From NCBI GenBank assembly GCA_946553025.1, contig CAMNRM010000030.1, forward strand, positions 1-60,794: a DNA stretch of 60,794 nt, given 5' to 3'. The DNA comes from an uncultured Clostridium sp. GTDB taxonomy: Bacteria > Bacillota > Clostridia > Lachnospirales > Lachnospiraceae. Below are positions 40,366 through 48,755 of the stretch, piece by piece; positions within the stretch are counted from its first letter, which is position 1, and each line of letters begins with the position of its first letter. A program made the translations under genes and the position numbers. The notes under the pieces are model-generated. The model was not told the DNA's origin. It worked only from the letters and a program-made list of their open reading frames with translations, and searched no databases.

Positions 40366-41616
40366 CTATAGAGAAGCCTGCATTTTCCGTCCGTTGGCAC
40401 CCCGGCGGAGCAGTCTTCCGATAATGGAGGTCTGGAGTTCAAAGCCAAGGCTTAACGCCCGCTCGTCGATATCAAAGTCCCGGCTGTGCAGGGGAGCGGT
40501 AATACCCTTTTCCGCGCAGGCACAGCCCAGGTGATAGAACGCGCCGGACGCCTTGTTTAAAAAGAAAGAAAAATCTTCCACGCCCAGGCTGGGATGTTCC
40601 TTGAAATGAATATGCGCCAAGTCCAGCCGCCGGGCCGCCGCTTCTTTAACCACATCGACAATCTCGTTATTATTGATCAGGGCATCGTAGCCCGGACGGA
40701 TAATCAGTTCACCCTGTCCGCCGTAAGCCCTGCTGGTTTCTTCGACAATCTCACGGATACGATTCTTTAAATGCCGGCGGAGTTCATTATCGGTCGTGCG
40801 CAGGGTTCCCTGAAGCACAACCTTATCCGCAATAATATTTTCGGCGCTTCCCCCTTCAATCGTACCGATGGACAATACGGCATTCTGCAGCGGAGGAAGG
40901 CTGCGGCTGACTACGGTCTGCAGGTTTTGAATCACCGCGGCTGCCATCACAATGGCATCAATCCCCTGTTCCGGATGGGAGCAATGGCTGGATTTGCCGT
41001 GGAGAAGGATGGTCAGTTCGTCGGAAGCTGCATTTAAGTCATTGTAGCGGAGTTCTACCTCGCCGTATTCTATGCTGGGCATCATATGGAGGCCGATAAC
41101 ATAGTCCACATGCGGATTTTCCATGCATCCCGCTTCCACCATGCGCTCTGCACCGCCGCAGGTTTCCTCGGCAGGCTGAAAGAAAAATTTTACGATTCCG
41201 CCCCACTCTGCTTCATGTTCCTTTAAGAAATGGGCGACCCCAAGGGCAATTGCCGTGTGGGCGTCGTGGCCGCAGGCGTGCATTACACCGTCATGGAGGG
41301 AGCAGTAGGGACGGCTTTTGTCCTCCTGTAAAGGAAGGGCGTCAATATCGGCGCGGAGGGCAACGACAGGCTGCTTCCAACTGCATTTTGCCCCCATTTT
41401 CCCCTGGACGGTGGCGACAATCCCCGTGTCGGCAACCGGGAACTGAAAATCTATGCCCCAGCGGGTGAGATATTCGGTAATGATTGCATCGGTTTTTACT
41501 TCCTTTGTTCCAAGTTCCGGATAGGCATGAAGCTTTCGGCGGATGGCAATTAACTCTTCATCCATCGCCAGGGCCTGCTGTTTAAGATACTCTGTATGAA
41601 AAATGGACATGGCCAT
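40366..41616 (-). CDS. M20 family amidohydrolase
   Basis: This 416-aa metal-dependent N-acyl-amino-acid/hippurate-type hydrolase has MHACGHDAHTAIALG and FFQPAEETCGGAERM as metal-binding motifs, then a lid domain and the second His motif HPSLGVEDFSFF. ATG 41616 (MAMSIFHTEYLKQQ) with AAAGGAGA upstream is chosen; the open frame runs 46 codons further upstream through a 26-bp element. The substrate is unknown. It is placed among uronate genes but transcribed against them. Confidence 0.88.
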   Translation of the reverse strand: MAMSIFHTEYLKQQALAMDEELIAIRRKLHAYPELGTKEVKTDAIITEYLTRWGIDFQFPVADTGIVATVQGKMGAKCSWKQPVVALRADIDALPLQEDKSRPYCSLHDGVMHACGHDAHTAIALGVAHFLKEHEAEWGGIVKFFFQPAEETCGGAERMVEAGCMENPHVDYVIGLHMMPSIEYGEVELRYNDLNAASDELTILLHGKSSHCSHPEQGIDAIVMAAAVIQNLQTVVSRSLPPLQNAVLSIGTIEGGSAENIIADKVVLQGTLRTTDNELRRHLKNRIREIVEETSRAYGGQGELIIRPGYDALINNNEIVDVVKEAAARRLDLAHIHFKEHPSLGVEDFSFFLNKASGAFYHLGCACAEKGITAPLHSRDFDIDERALSLGFELQTSIIGRLLRRGANGRKMQASL

Positions 41617-41692
41617 GTTCTCCTTTCTTTGCTGGCAGAATACTGGATGCTGTTCACAGGGTATTGAAGCGCATGTACTTCCATGAACAGCA

Positions 41693-41734
41693 GCAAATTT
41701 GTTACTGTTCACATGTTCACAGCAACGCAAATTT
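41693..41734 (-). mobile_element. 26-bp palindromic element with 8-bp target duplication (GCAAATTT)
   Basis: The element fills 41701-41726 with arms GTTACTGT and ACAGCAAC around TCACATGTTC. GCAAATTT is repeated on both sides. It lies in the upstream region of the amidohydrolase next to another hairpin (GCTGTTCA/TGAACAGC, 41650-41692). Confidence 0.88.
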
Positions 41735-41901
41735 TGCTTTAGACAGTATAGCACATTTTGTTGTCGCTGAATATCCTAAATTTATTTAATTTTGCGTGGA
41801 TCTGCTGCCGGGTTTATGTTATGCTTTATGTTATGCTGTTCAAGAAGAAAAGATGGCACAGGAGCGGTAAACAGTGAAAAGTAAAAAGGAGATAGAAATA
41901 A

Positions 41902-42735
41902 ATGGAAATTACTTATATCGGGCACAGCGGTTTTTTGGTGGAACTGGAAAGGCATGTACTGCTTTTTGATTATTTTCAGGGGGAAATTCCGGAAGCTTCC
42001 GGGAGCGATTTTTCAGGAAAGGATTTTTCAGAGAAGGATTTTTCAGGAAGGGATTTTTCAGAAAGGGGTTTTTCAGAGAAGGGTTTTTCGGGAAGGGATT
42101 TTTCAGAAAGGGATTTTTCAGAAAAGGGTTTTCAGGAAAAACAGTGGCTGGTTTTTGCCAGTCATCGCCATCAGGATCATTTCCGGCCGGAGATTTTTAA
42201 GCTGGCCGAAATGCATCCGCATCTGCAGTATGTGTTTTCGGCAGATATCTGGCGCAGCAGGATTCCCGAAGAAAGGCTGGCACAGACGGTTCGCTTAAAG
42301 GCGGGGGAGCATTGGCAAAACGAGGACGGGGATATTCAGGTGGAAACCCTGCGCTCGACGGATGAGGGCGTGGCTTTTTTCGTGCGGGCAGAGGGAAAGG
42401 TGATTTATCATGCCGGAGATTTGAATAACTGGTACTGGGAACTGGAATCTGAGGACTGGAACCGAAAGATGGATAAGAATTACAAAAAATTTATCGAACC
42501 TCTGCGGGGAAGGGAGATTGATGCGGCATTTGTGGTGCTGGACCCAAGGCAGGGGGATGCTTATGCCCTGGGAATGGATTATTTTCTGGAACTTGCCCGG
42601 GCAAAGAAGGTTTATCCGATGCACTGCTGGGAGGAGTATTCGATTATTGAACAGTGGAAAAAAGAACATCCGGACAGCCCTTACCGGGAATCGGTGGTCA
42701 ATATCGACAAAAGGGGAGCGCGGTTTTTGCAGTAG
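41902..42735 (+). CDS. MBL-fold metallo-hydrolase with an inserted pentapeptide repeat loop
   Basis: A 277-aa metallo-beta-lactamase-fold protein of the UlaG-like branch. It begins MEITYIGHSGFLVEL; the metal motif is SHRHQDHF, followed by HAGDLNNWYWE. Residues 36-80 are an insertion of nine DFSEK/GFSGR-type pentapeptides between the strand LLFDYF and the strand WLVFASH. The insertion is encoded by nine 15-bp tandem units (42007-42141) and looks like a recent expansion in a surface loop. GGAGATAG precedes the ATG. The substrate is unknown. Confidence 0.85.
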   Translation: MEITYIGHSGFLVELERHVLLFDYFQGEIPEASGSDFSGKDFSEKDFSGRDFSERGFSEKGFSGRDFSERDFSEKGFQEKQWLVFASHRHQDHFRPEIFKLAEMHPHLQYVFSADIWRSRIPEERLAQTVRLKAGEHWQNEDGDIQVETLRSTDEGVAFFVRAEGKVIYHAGDLNNWYWELESEDWNRKMDKNYKKFIEPLRGREIDAAFVVLDPRQGDAYALGMDYFLELARAKKVYPMHCWEEYSIIEQWKKEHPDSPYRESVVNIDKRGARFLQ

Positions 42736-42800
42736 TTTTGGTTGCTGCTGCAAAAGCCTCCCCCCCTTTTGATGCTTCTATCATTATATGAGAGAAGCGT

Positions 42801-43790
42801 TTACGTACTTTCCCTCTCAACAATCCCGGAAAACAGCATGATTTTTTCCGGGTTTTTTCTTCCTTCCAGGTCATCGAGAAGGATTCTTGCCGCTTCAAAA
42901 CTCATTTCTACCATTTTATTATTTAATGAGGTCAGCCTGGGATAGCAGATATCACAATAGCGGGAATTATCCACGCCAATCACGGCAACCTGTTTAGGGA
43001 CGGGGATGTTTTTGTCCAGAAGTGTTCGGATACCGCTGACTGCCGATAAATCTTCACCGTAAATTATGCCTTCCACGTCCGGGTGTTCCAGGAGAATCTG
43101 CTCGGTAATCCGCCGCCCGTCTTCTAAGGTGGTCGGTGCAGAATAAATCCACAGCGCATCGCGGCTAAAGCCCAGGGCTTTCATGCCGCTTATAAAGCCT
43201 TTTTCTTTGGAAAGATTGCTGGGCGTGCGGTTGGGGAGGACGAAGGCCAGTTTTTTATGCCCTTTTTTTGCCATTAAGTGCACACAGTCTTCAATACCTT
43301 CTTTTTCATTGACCAGAACCCCTTTAACGTTCGGAAGATCCAGATAGCCGTTCGTGATAACCACAGGTTTGCCCTCCATGCGGGAGGCCAGGGCCTGCTT
43401 TACCGCGTCGCACTGAAAGGTGGAACCGACCAGGATTACCCCGTCCACGCGGCGCTGGGAGAGAACGGTGATGGCCTGCGCTTTTTTTTCGTCCGAGAGT
43501 CCGGTATTTAAAATCAGGCTGCAGTAGCCGTGTTTTTCCATCTCTTTTTCAATATGATAGGCAATATCCACATGATGTTCATAGCGGATATCGGTAATTA
43601 AAATGCCAATCATCCGGCTGGACTGGTTGACCAGGCCGCGGGCGGTTTCGTTCGGGCGGTAGTCGTACTGATCCAGAAGCGCCTGAATCTGCTGCCGGGT
43701 TTCTTCTTTTATGCCGGGCTTATTATTGGCAACCCGGGATACCGTACTTGCAGATACCCCGGCAATTTTTGCAATATCATAAATGGTCAT
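42801..43790 (-). CDS. LacI family transcriptional regulator
   Basis: A 329-aa repressor. The N-terminal HTH is MTIYDIAKIAGVSASTVSRVANNKPG, followed by a periplasmic-binding-protein-like sugar domain. The start overlaps the upstream VOC gene's stop by four bases. Two sequences resembling LacI operators (half-site GATTGCAA) flank the divergent promoter of the YiaK/TRAP operon 0.5-0.7 kb away, so it probably represses that operon. The effector is unknown, perhaps a keto-gulonate or uronate. Confidence 0.92.
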   Translation of the reverse strand: MTIYDIAKIAGVSASTVSRVANNKPGIKEETRQQIQALLDQYDYRPNETARGLVNQSSRMIGILITDIRYEHHVDIAYHIEKEMEKHGYCSLILNTGLSDEKKAQAITVLSQRRVDGVILVGSTFQCDAVKQALASRMEGKPVVITNGYLDLPNVKGVLVNEKEGIEDCVHLMAKKGHKKLAFVLPNRTPSNLSKEKGFISGMKALGFSRDALWIYSAPTTLEDGRRITEQILLEHPDVEGIIYGEDLSAVSGIRTLLDKNIPVPKQVAVIGVDNSRYCDICYPRLTSLNNKMVEMSFEAARILLDDLEGRKNPEKIMLFSGIVEREST

Positions 43791-44173
43791 TGTGCACTAT
43801 CCTTTACTGCGGGTACGATTTCCAGCCAGTAACCGTCCGGATCGGAGATAAAGTAAATCCCCATCTTTGGATTTTCATAGCAGATGCAGCCCATTTCCTG
43901 ATGCTTTTGATGGGCAGCTTCCATATCGTCCACGGTAAAGGCAAGATGGATCTCATTATCGCCCAGATTATAGGAATCTTTCTCCCAATCTCTAAGCCAC
44001 GTCAGTTCTAACTGAAAGTTTGTTTCCCCGTCGCCTAAGTAGACCAGAATAAAGCTTCCGTCGTCGGCCTCCTTGCGGCGCACCTCCCGAAGCCCCAGGG
44101 CTTCCTCATAGAAAGCAATCGATTTTTGCAAGTTGATAACGTTATAATTATAATGCGCAAACTGAAATTTCAT
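43787..44173 (-). CDS. VOC family (glyoxalase/lactoylglutathione-lyase-like) protein
   Basis: A 128-aa VOC protein with two beta-alpha-beta-beta-beta modules. It begins MKFQFAHYNYNVINLQKSIAFYEEALGL; metal ligands are plausible in HYNYN, QLELT, HLAF and WLEIVP. GGAAAGGAGC precedes the ATG. It is the first gene of a two-gene unit with the LacI regulator. Methylglyoxal detoxification or an isomerase role in sugar breakdown are both possible. Confidence 0.85.
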   Translation of the reverse strand: MKFQFAHYNYNVINLQKSIAFYEEALGLREVRRKEADDGSFILVYLGDGETNFQLELTWLRDWEKDSYNLGDNEIHLAFTVDDMEAAHQKHQEMGCICYENPKMGIYFISDPDGYWLEIVPAVKDSAQ

Positions 44174-44326
44174 AAATAAGATGCTCCTTTCCTGCGGTAA
44201 TCATTTTGCGGGTTATATTTACGCTTATACATAGTAACTTACACGGGTTTTTCTGTTTCGTCAACTGAAATTTCCTGAATTTGTATCTTTTATATTCATT
44301 TTAACTGCAAGATCAGAGAAATAGTA

Positions 44327-44342
44327 ATATAATCGATTGCAA
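44327..44342. promoter_or_regulatory. Putative LacI-family operator 1
   Basis: The half-site GATTGCAA is perfect, and the opposite half matches at five of eight positions around the centre ATCGAT. It lies between the VOC/LacI and YiaK promoters. Confidence 0.5.
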
Positions 44343-44469
44343 TAAATGACGGCGAAGAAATGCAAAACATAAAAGAATAATGGAAATATATGGAATAAAA
44401 ACAATATAATTATAGAATATCACCAAAAAACAAGGCAATAAATAGGTAAAAATAACAATGAAACTGCAC

Positions 44470-44498
44470 TTGAAAAAGTAAAACTTATGTGATATGAT
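44470..44498 (+). promoter_or_regulatory. Promoter of the YiaK/TRAP operon
   Basis: TTGAAA and TATGAT are separated by 17 bp. An operator-like palindrome begins 12 bp after the -10 box. Confidence 0.65.
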
Positions 44499-44509
44499 AA
44501 AGATACAAA

Positions 44510-44525
44510 AAACAATCGATTGCAA
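44510..44525. promoter_or_regulatory. Putative LacI-family operator 2
   Basis: CAATCGATTG is a perfect 10-bp palindrome extended by GCAA on one side. It covers the expected transcription start of the YiaK operon, a position suited to repression. Confidence 0.6.
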
Positions 44526-44641
44526 AAACAAAGAGAAGCAGAAAAGCAAATAAAAACCAGCAGACGCTAACCAACAAACCAAAATACCAACATACAAGTA
44601 AACCAGCAAATCAATAAAAAAGAAAAACGGAGGCAGGAAAG

Positions 44642-45646
44642 ATGAAGAGAGTTCCTTATGAAGAGATGGTTCGTGAGTTTCACCGTGTTTTAGTAAAGAA
44701 AGGATTTACCGATGAAAGAGCAGAGGCAGCAGCAGAGATTTTTGCACAGAACAGTCTGGCAGGGGTTTATTCCCACGGCTTAAACCGTTTTCCAAGGGTG
44801 GTGGAATATCTGGAGAAGGGTGAGATTAATCCGGATATCGTGGCAACCTGTGAGATGCAGCTTGGGGCGATGGAGCGCTGGAACGGGCATCGCGGTTTTG
44901 GCCCGCTGAATGCAAAGCTTGCGATGGATCGGGCGTGTGCATTGGCAAAGGAGTACGGCATCGGCATTGTGGCTCTGGGGAATAATAACCACTGGATGCG
45001 GGGCGGAAGCTATGGATTTCAGGCTGCGGATCAGGGCTGTATCGGCATCTGCTGGTCGAACACCTGCCCGAATATGCCGGCCTGGGGCGGAAAGGACAGA
45101 AAGATTGGAAATAATCCGATTATCTTTGCCGTTCCCCGCAGCAACCGCCAGCATGTGGTTATCGACTGCGCAGTTTCACAGTTTTCCTATGGAAAGATTG
45201 AGGACTGCAAGTTAAAGGGGCAGCAGCTTCCGGTTCCCGGCGGCTATGACACAAAGGGGAATCTGACCACCGACCCGGCAGAGATTGAAAAAACCTGGAG
45301 AGTGCTTCCCATGGGCTACTGGAAGGGCAGCGGCATCTCCATTGCCCTGGATTTAATTGCCACGGTGCTTACGAACGGAAATGCGGTACATACGATAGGA
45401 ACCTTCGGCGATGAGGTGGGACTGACCCAGATTATGATTGCAATTGACCCCGCAAAGGCCAACAGCGCAGAACTTACCGATCAGATTGTCGATGAGATTC
45501 TTGCGGATATTAAATCGTCCGAACCGGTGAGCGAAGGAACAAAGGTACTCTACCCGGGAGAGCCGGAAGCATTGAATATTAAAGAAAATCTGGAAAAAGG
45601 CATCCCGGTTATCGAAGAAAAATGGAACCAGGTTCTGGCTATGTAG
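44642..45646 (+). CDS. Ldh_2-family reductase, YiaK-like (2,3-diketogulonate reductase)
   Basis: This 334-aa malate/L-lactate dehydrogenase-fold protein of the YiaK/DlgD branch has SHGLNRFPRVVEYLEKGEI, the catalytic-His region NNNHWMRGGSYG, and LPMGYWKGSGISIALDL. YiaK reduces 2,3-diketo-L-gulonate with NADH. Linkage to a YiaMNO-type TRAP transporter directly downstream supports that role over other Ldh_2 activities. GGAGGCAGG precedes the ATG. Confidence 0.88.
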   Translation: MKRVPYEEMVREFHRVLVKKGFTDERAEAAAEIFAQNSLAGVYSHGLNRFPRVVEYLEKGEINPDIVATCEMQLGAMERWNGHRGFGPLNAKLAMDRACALAKEYGIGIVALGNNNHWMRGGSYGFQAADQGCIGICWSNTCPNMPAWGGKDRKIGNNPIIFAVPRSNRQHVVIDCAVSQFSYGKIEDCKLKGQQLPVPGGYDTKGNLTTDPAEIEKTWRVLPMGYWKGSGISIALDLIATVLTNGNAVHTIGTFGDEVGLTQIMIAIDPAKANSAELTDQIVDEILADIKSSEPVSEGTKVLYPGEPEALNIKENLEKGIPVIEEKWNQVLAM

Positions 45647-45671
45647 GAATGGTTTTCACGGATTTTTGCCA

Positions 45672-45734
45672 GTTACAGTGAACACAGATAAACAGCAGTC
45701 TTTCGGAAAATTATCTTTCGGAAAATTATGGAGG
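45672..45734 (+). repeat. Degenerate 26-bp element relic and a 15-bp tandem repeat
   Basis: GTTACAGTGAAC followed by ACAGATAAACAGCAG (45672-45698) resembles a decayed 26-bp element and is preceded by GGATTTTTGCC, as at 793. The bases CTTTCGGAAAATTAT are then repeated twice in tandem before the DctP ribosome site. Confidence 0.45.
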
Positions 45735-45738
45735 GAAT

Positions 45739-46788
45739 ATGAAAAGAAAATGGTCATTGTTCTTAGCTGCCGTGCTTGCGGCAGTCAGCATTACAGGATG
45801 TTCCTCGTCAAATACGGCAGATGACGGGAAACCAAAGCCGGAATTAAATATCATTGTCGCCCATAACCAGACCTCCCTGGAAAATCCTTATTCCAAGGCA
45901 GCCATTAAGTTTAAAGAAGCCTTAGAGGAGGTATCCGGAGGAAGGGCAACCGCGACCCTGCATCACGGCACACTGGGGGAGAATGAATCCGAACTGGTGG
46001 AAAAGCTGGAGATGGGTGCCGTTCACCTGACCGTGGCATCCCCGGGTTTTATGACCCTGCTTGGTGTAAAGGAAATCGATATGTTTTCCCTGCTCTATTT
46101 ATTTGACAGCTTTGAACACTGGGAAGCCTGTGTGGATGGTCAGTTCGGGCAGGAGATGAGTGCGCTGCTTTCGGAGAAGACCAACAACCGCTTCCGCGTT
46201 ATGGGCTACTGGACGTGTTCGGTTCGCGATTATTATGGAAAAAAACCGGTCGTATCCCCGCAGGACTTAAAAGGAATGACGATCCGTACCCAGAGTACGC
46301 CGGTGGTGACGGAGTTCTTTAAACAGTGCGGTGCCATCCCGACTTCCGTGGCCTGGGGAGAACTCTATCAGGCATTGAGCCAGGGCGTGGTGGATTCTGC
46401 GGAAAATGATTACACCAGCTTCCGCTTAAAAGAGCACCACAAAACGGACAACGGAAAATACATCAGCGAAACCCACCACGACTACACCACCCGTCTTTTC
46501 CTGACCACCGGACAGTTTTACAATGCGCTGACCGAGGAGCAAAAAGGCTGGTTTGACGAAGCCTGCCGCATTGCCACCGAAGAAAACCGCAAAGTGACCT
46601 ATGCAATGTTTGAAGAATCCAAGGAAAAGGTTATCGCCGACGGTGCTGTTGTGACCGAATTTGAAGACATGGATATCGAGGCATTTAAAGCCATTGCCCT
46701 GCCGATTCAGGATAACTTTGCCGCGGAAAACGGTATGGAAAAATATCTGGAAATGATCCGGGACGAGAGCAGAAAATTGAAACAATAA
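45739..46788 (+). CDS. dctP: TRAP transporter substrate-binding lipoprotein
   Basis: A 349-aa DctP-family extracytoplasmic binding protein. The lipobox SITGC at residues 18-22 predicts a lipid anchor. A conserved TRAP segment is DLKGMTIRTQSTPVVTEFFKQCGA; the Arg there normally contacts the ligand carboxylate. GCNAGGG-type site ATGGAGGG precedes the ATG. With DctQ and DctM it forms a sodium-driven carboxylate importer, probably for 2,3-diketogulonate or a uronate. Confidence 0.93.
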   Translation: MKRKWSLFLAAVLAAVSITGCSSSNTADDGKPKPELNIIVAHNQTSLENPYSKAAIKFKEALEEVSGGRATATLHHGTLGENESELVEKLEMGAVHLTVASPGFMTLLGVKEIDMFSLLYLFDSFEHWEACVDGQFGQEMSALLSEKTNNRFRVMGYWTCSVRDYYGKKPVVSPQDLKGMTIRTQSTPVVTEFFKQCGAIPTSVAWGELYQALSQGVVDSAENDYTSFRLKEHHKTDNGKYISETHHDYTTRLFLTTGQFYNALTEEQKGWFDEACRIATEENRKVTYAMFEESKEKVIADGAVVTEFEDMDIEAFKAIALPIQDNFAAENGMEKYLEMIRDESRKLKQ

Positions 46789-46852
46789 ATCGAAAATCGT
46801 GATTCAAAAACCGTAAATTGATTTGGAAATAAGAACCCTGTGAATATAAGCA

Positions 46853-46894
46853 GAAGAAAAGCTGCTGTGAATATGTGAGCAGCAGCGAAGAAAA
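46853..46894 (+). mobile_element. 26-bp palindromic element with 8-bp target duplication (GAAGAAAA)
   Basis: The element 46861-46886 has GCTGCTGT and AGCAGCAGC-type arms around a diverged centre GAATATGTG. GAAGAAAA flanks both sides. It lies between dctP and dctQ within an operon, 19 bp before the dctQ start. Confidence 0.85.
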
Positions 46895-46912
46895 TGGGAA
46901 AGGAAAACAGAG

Positions 46913-47395
46913 ATGAAAAAAGCATTAGCTTATTTGCAGAAACTGCAGATTGCAGCGGGCGGAATCTTTTTAAGTATCTTCCTGGGCAGCGTGGTTATCC
47001 AGATGGGATGCCGCTATGCGGGCGTGGCCGCAATCTGGACGGAAGATGTATCCATGTATGCCTTTATCTGGGCAGCCTTTATGGGAGCAGGGGCAATGGT
47101 CTATGAACAGCGTCATTTTGCCTTCACCTCCATCAGCGATATGCTGAAAAATGAATCCTTAAAACGGGTGCTGGCCCTGGGCATTGCCATAATTATGCTG
47201 ATTTTTTCGCTGCTGATGTTTTACTATGGCTGTAAGATTACCATTCAGTTCTGGAATTACCGCTGGGTAAGCCTTCCCGCCTTAAAGCGCGGCCCGACCT
47301 GGCTGTGTATACCCGTATGCGGCGCAACCTCTGCCCTGTATCTTCTGGGACAGATTGCCGAAGATATCAAAGCACTTACGAATGGAGGGAAATAA
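46913..47395 (+). CDS. dctQ: TRAP transporter small membrane subunit
   Basis: A 160-aa DctQ protein with four predicted helices (about residues 12-33, 45-63, 84-108 and 125-147). The motif WTEDVSMYAFIWAAFMGAG after helix 1 is typical. AAAGGAAAAC precedes the ATG. Two bases separate its stop from the dctM start. Confidence 0.9.
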   Translation: MKKALAYLQKLQIAAGGIFLSIFLGSVVIQMGCRYAGVAAIWTEDVSMYAFIWAAFMGAGAMVYEQRHFAFTSISDMLKNESLKRVLALGIAIIMLIFSLLMFYYGCKITIQFWNYRWVSLPALKRGPTWLCIPVCGATSALYLLGQIAEDIKALTNGGK

Positions 47396-47397
47396 GT

Positions 47398-48684
47398 ATG
47401 CAGATTTTATTGGTTGTATTATTTATCGCTTTTGTAGCCCTGGGCGTACCGATTTCCTTTGCCCTTGGCTTCGTATCCTTTGCCGGGATTGCCGCCCTGC
47501 CGATCATCCCCAACAGCGTCGTTTTCACAAAGATGTTCAACGGCTTAAACAGTTTTACCCTGCTTGCCGTCCCTCTGTTCATCCTGGCGGCAAACCTGAT
47601 GAATGAAGGTTCCATCTCCGACCGCTTAATCGATGTCTGCTCTGCCTGCGTAGGCCATGTGCGGGGCGGGCTGGCCCATGCCAACATTCTTGTATCCATG
47701 ATTTTTGCAGGAATCTCCGGTTCATCCCAGGCCGACACCGCTGGGGTGGGAAAGATCTTAATCCCTGCGATGGAAAAACAGGGCTACGATAAAGAAACCG
47801 CTGTAGGCGTAACCGCCGCATCCTCCACCTTAGGCTCCATCATTCCCCCAAGTATTACGATGGTTGTCTATGCCGGAATCGCCAATGTCGGCACCGGTGC
47901 CCTGTTTATGACCGGTCTGGTGCCCGGAATTATGCTGGGTCTTGCCATGATGGCCGTTGTTGTGCTCTATTCCAAAAAGAAAAACTTCCCCAAAGGCGAG
48001 CGTGTCCCGGTCAATGTCGTGATGAAGCAGGTCTGGAGTTCCCTCCCGGCGCTTTTAACCCCCATTATCCTGATTGGCGGCATCGTTACCGGATGGTTCA
48101 CCCCCACTGAATCCGCAGCCGTAGCCTGTGTGTACGCGCTGATTATCGGAATCTTTTTCTACCACACCATTAAAATCAAAAACCTTCCCAGGATTTTGAT
48201 TGAAACCATGAAGCTTTCCTCCCTCTCCCTGTTTGCCCTGGCAACCGCAAATGCCCTGGGCGAGCTGTTAAGCTATTATCAGCTCAACGAAGCCGTACAG
48301 GGATTCTTCGTGGGAATGCCCGGCGGAAAGATCGTATTTTTAATCGTCGTTGTACTGTTTTTCATGTTCGTAGGAACCTTTATGGACGCCGTACCGGCAA
48401 TGATCCTTTTCGTGCCGATCGTGCTTCCCTCCGCCGTTGCCTTGGGAATCAGCCCGATTATCTTAGGACTGATTGTCGTAGTAACCCTCGCCCTTGGCCT
48501 GGTAACACCCCCCTACGGCCTGTGTCTTTTGTTGGCAGGTTCCATCAGCGGCATAACCATAGAAGAGTCATTTAAAGGCGTCCTGCCCTACTTCCTCTCT
48601 TCCCTGGCCGTGCTCGCATTAATGATTATCTTCTCCGACGCCTTCCTTGCAATACCTGCGGCGCTGTTTCCGAATTTGTTTTAA
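47398..48684 (+). CDS. dctM: TRAP transporter large permease
   Basis: A 428-aa DctM subunit with about 12 helices; FALGFVSFAGIAALP, FAGISGSSQADTAGVGKILIPAM and ASSTLGSIIPPSITM are conserved Na+/substrate-site regions. GGAGGGAAATAAGT lies before ATG 47398; the open frame continues upstream inside dctQ. It is the last gene of the YiaK-DctPQM operon. Confidence 0.94.
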   Translation: MQILLVVLFIAFVALGVPISFALGFVSFAGIAALPIIPNSVVFTKMFNGLNSFTLLAVPLFILAANLMNEGSISDRLIDVCSACVGHVRGGLAHANILVSMIFAGISGSSQADTAGVGKILIPAMEKQGYDKETAVGVTAASSTLGSIIPPSITMVVYAGIANVGTGALFMTGLVPGIMLGLAMMAVVVLYSKKKNFPKGERVPVNVVMKQVWSSLPALLTPIILIGGIVTGWFTPTESAAVACVYALIIGIFFYHTIKIKNLPRILIETMKLSSLSLFALATANALGELLSYYQLNEAVQGFFVGMPGGKIVFLIVVVLFFMFVGTFMDAVPAMILFVPIVLPSAVALGISPIILGLIVVVTLALGLVTPPYGLCLLLAGSISGITIEESFKGVLPYFLSSLAVLALMIIFSDAFLAIPAALFPNLF

Positions 48685-48694
48685 CCATCATAAC

Positions 48695-48734
48695 ACAAGA
48701 AGTCCCCAACCGATAGAGGAAAGGGACTTCTTGT
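48695..48734. terminator. Bidirectional terminator
   Basis: A 12-bp stem ACAAGAAGTCCC/GGGACTTCTTGT lies between convergent dctM and the deacetylase gene. Confidence 0.75.
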
Positions 48735-48755
48735 TGAATAAAAAGCAAAATAACA

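Noticed and set aside
41641-41692. Additional copy of the 26-bp element beside the one at 41701
   Set aside because: GCTGTTCA/TGAACAGC form a hairpin, but the 35-nt loop and missing centre do not fit the element.
44313-44609. 98-codon minus-strand ORF
   Set aside because: It overlaps the operators and promoter of the YiaK operon, is A+T-biased with no ribosome site, and its hydrophobicity follows from poly-A tracts read in reverse.
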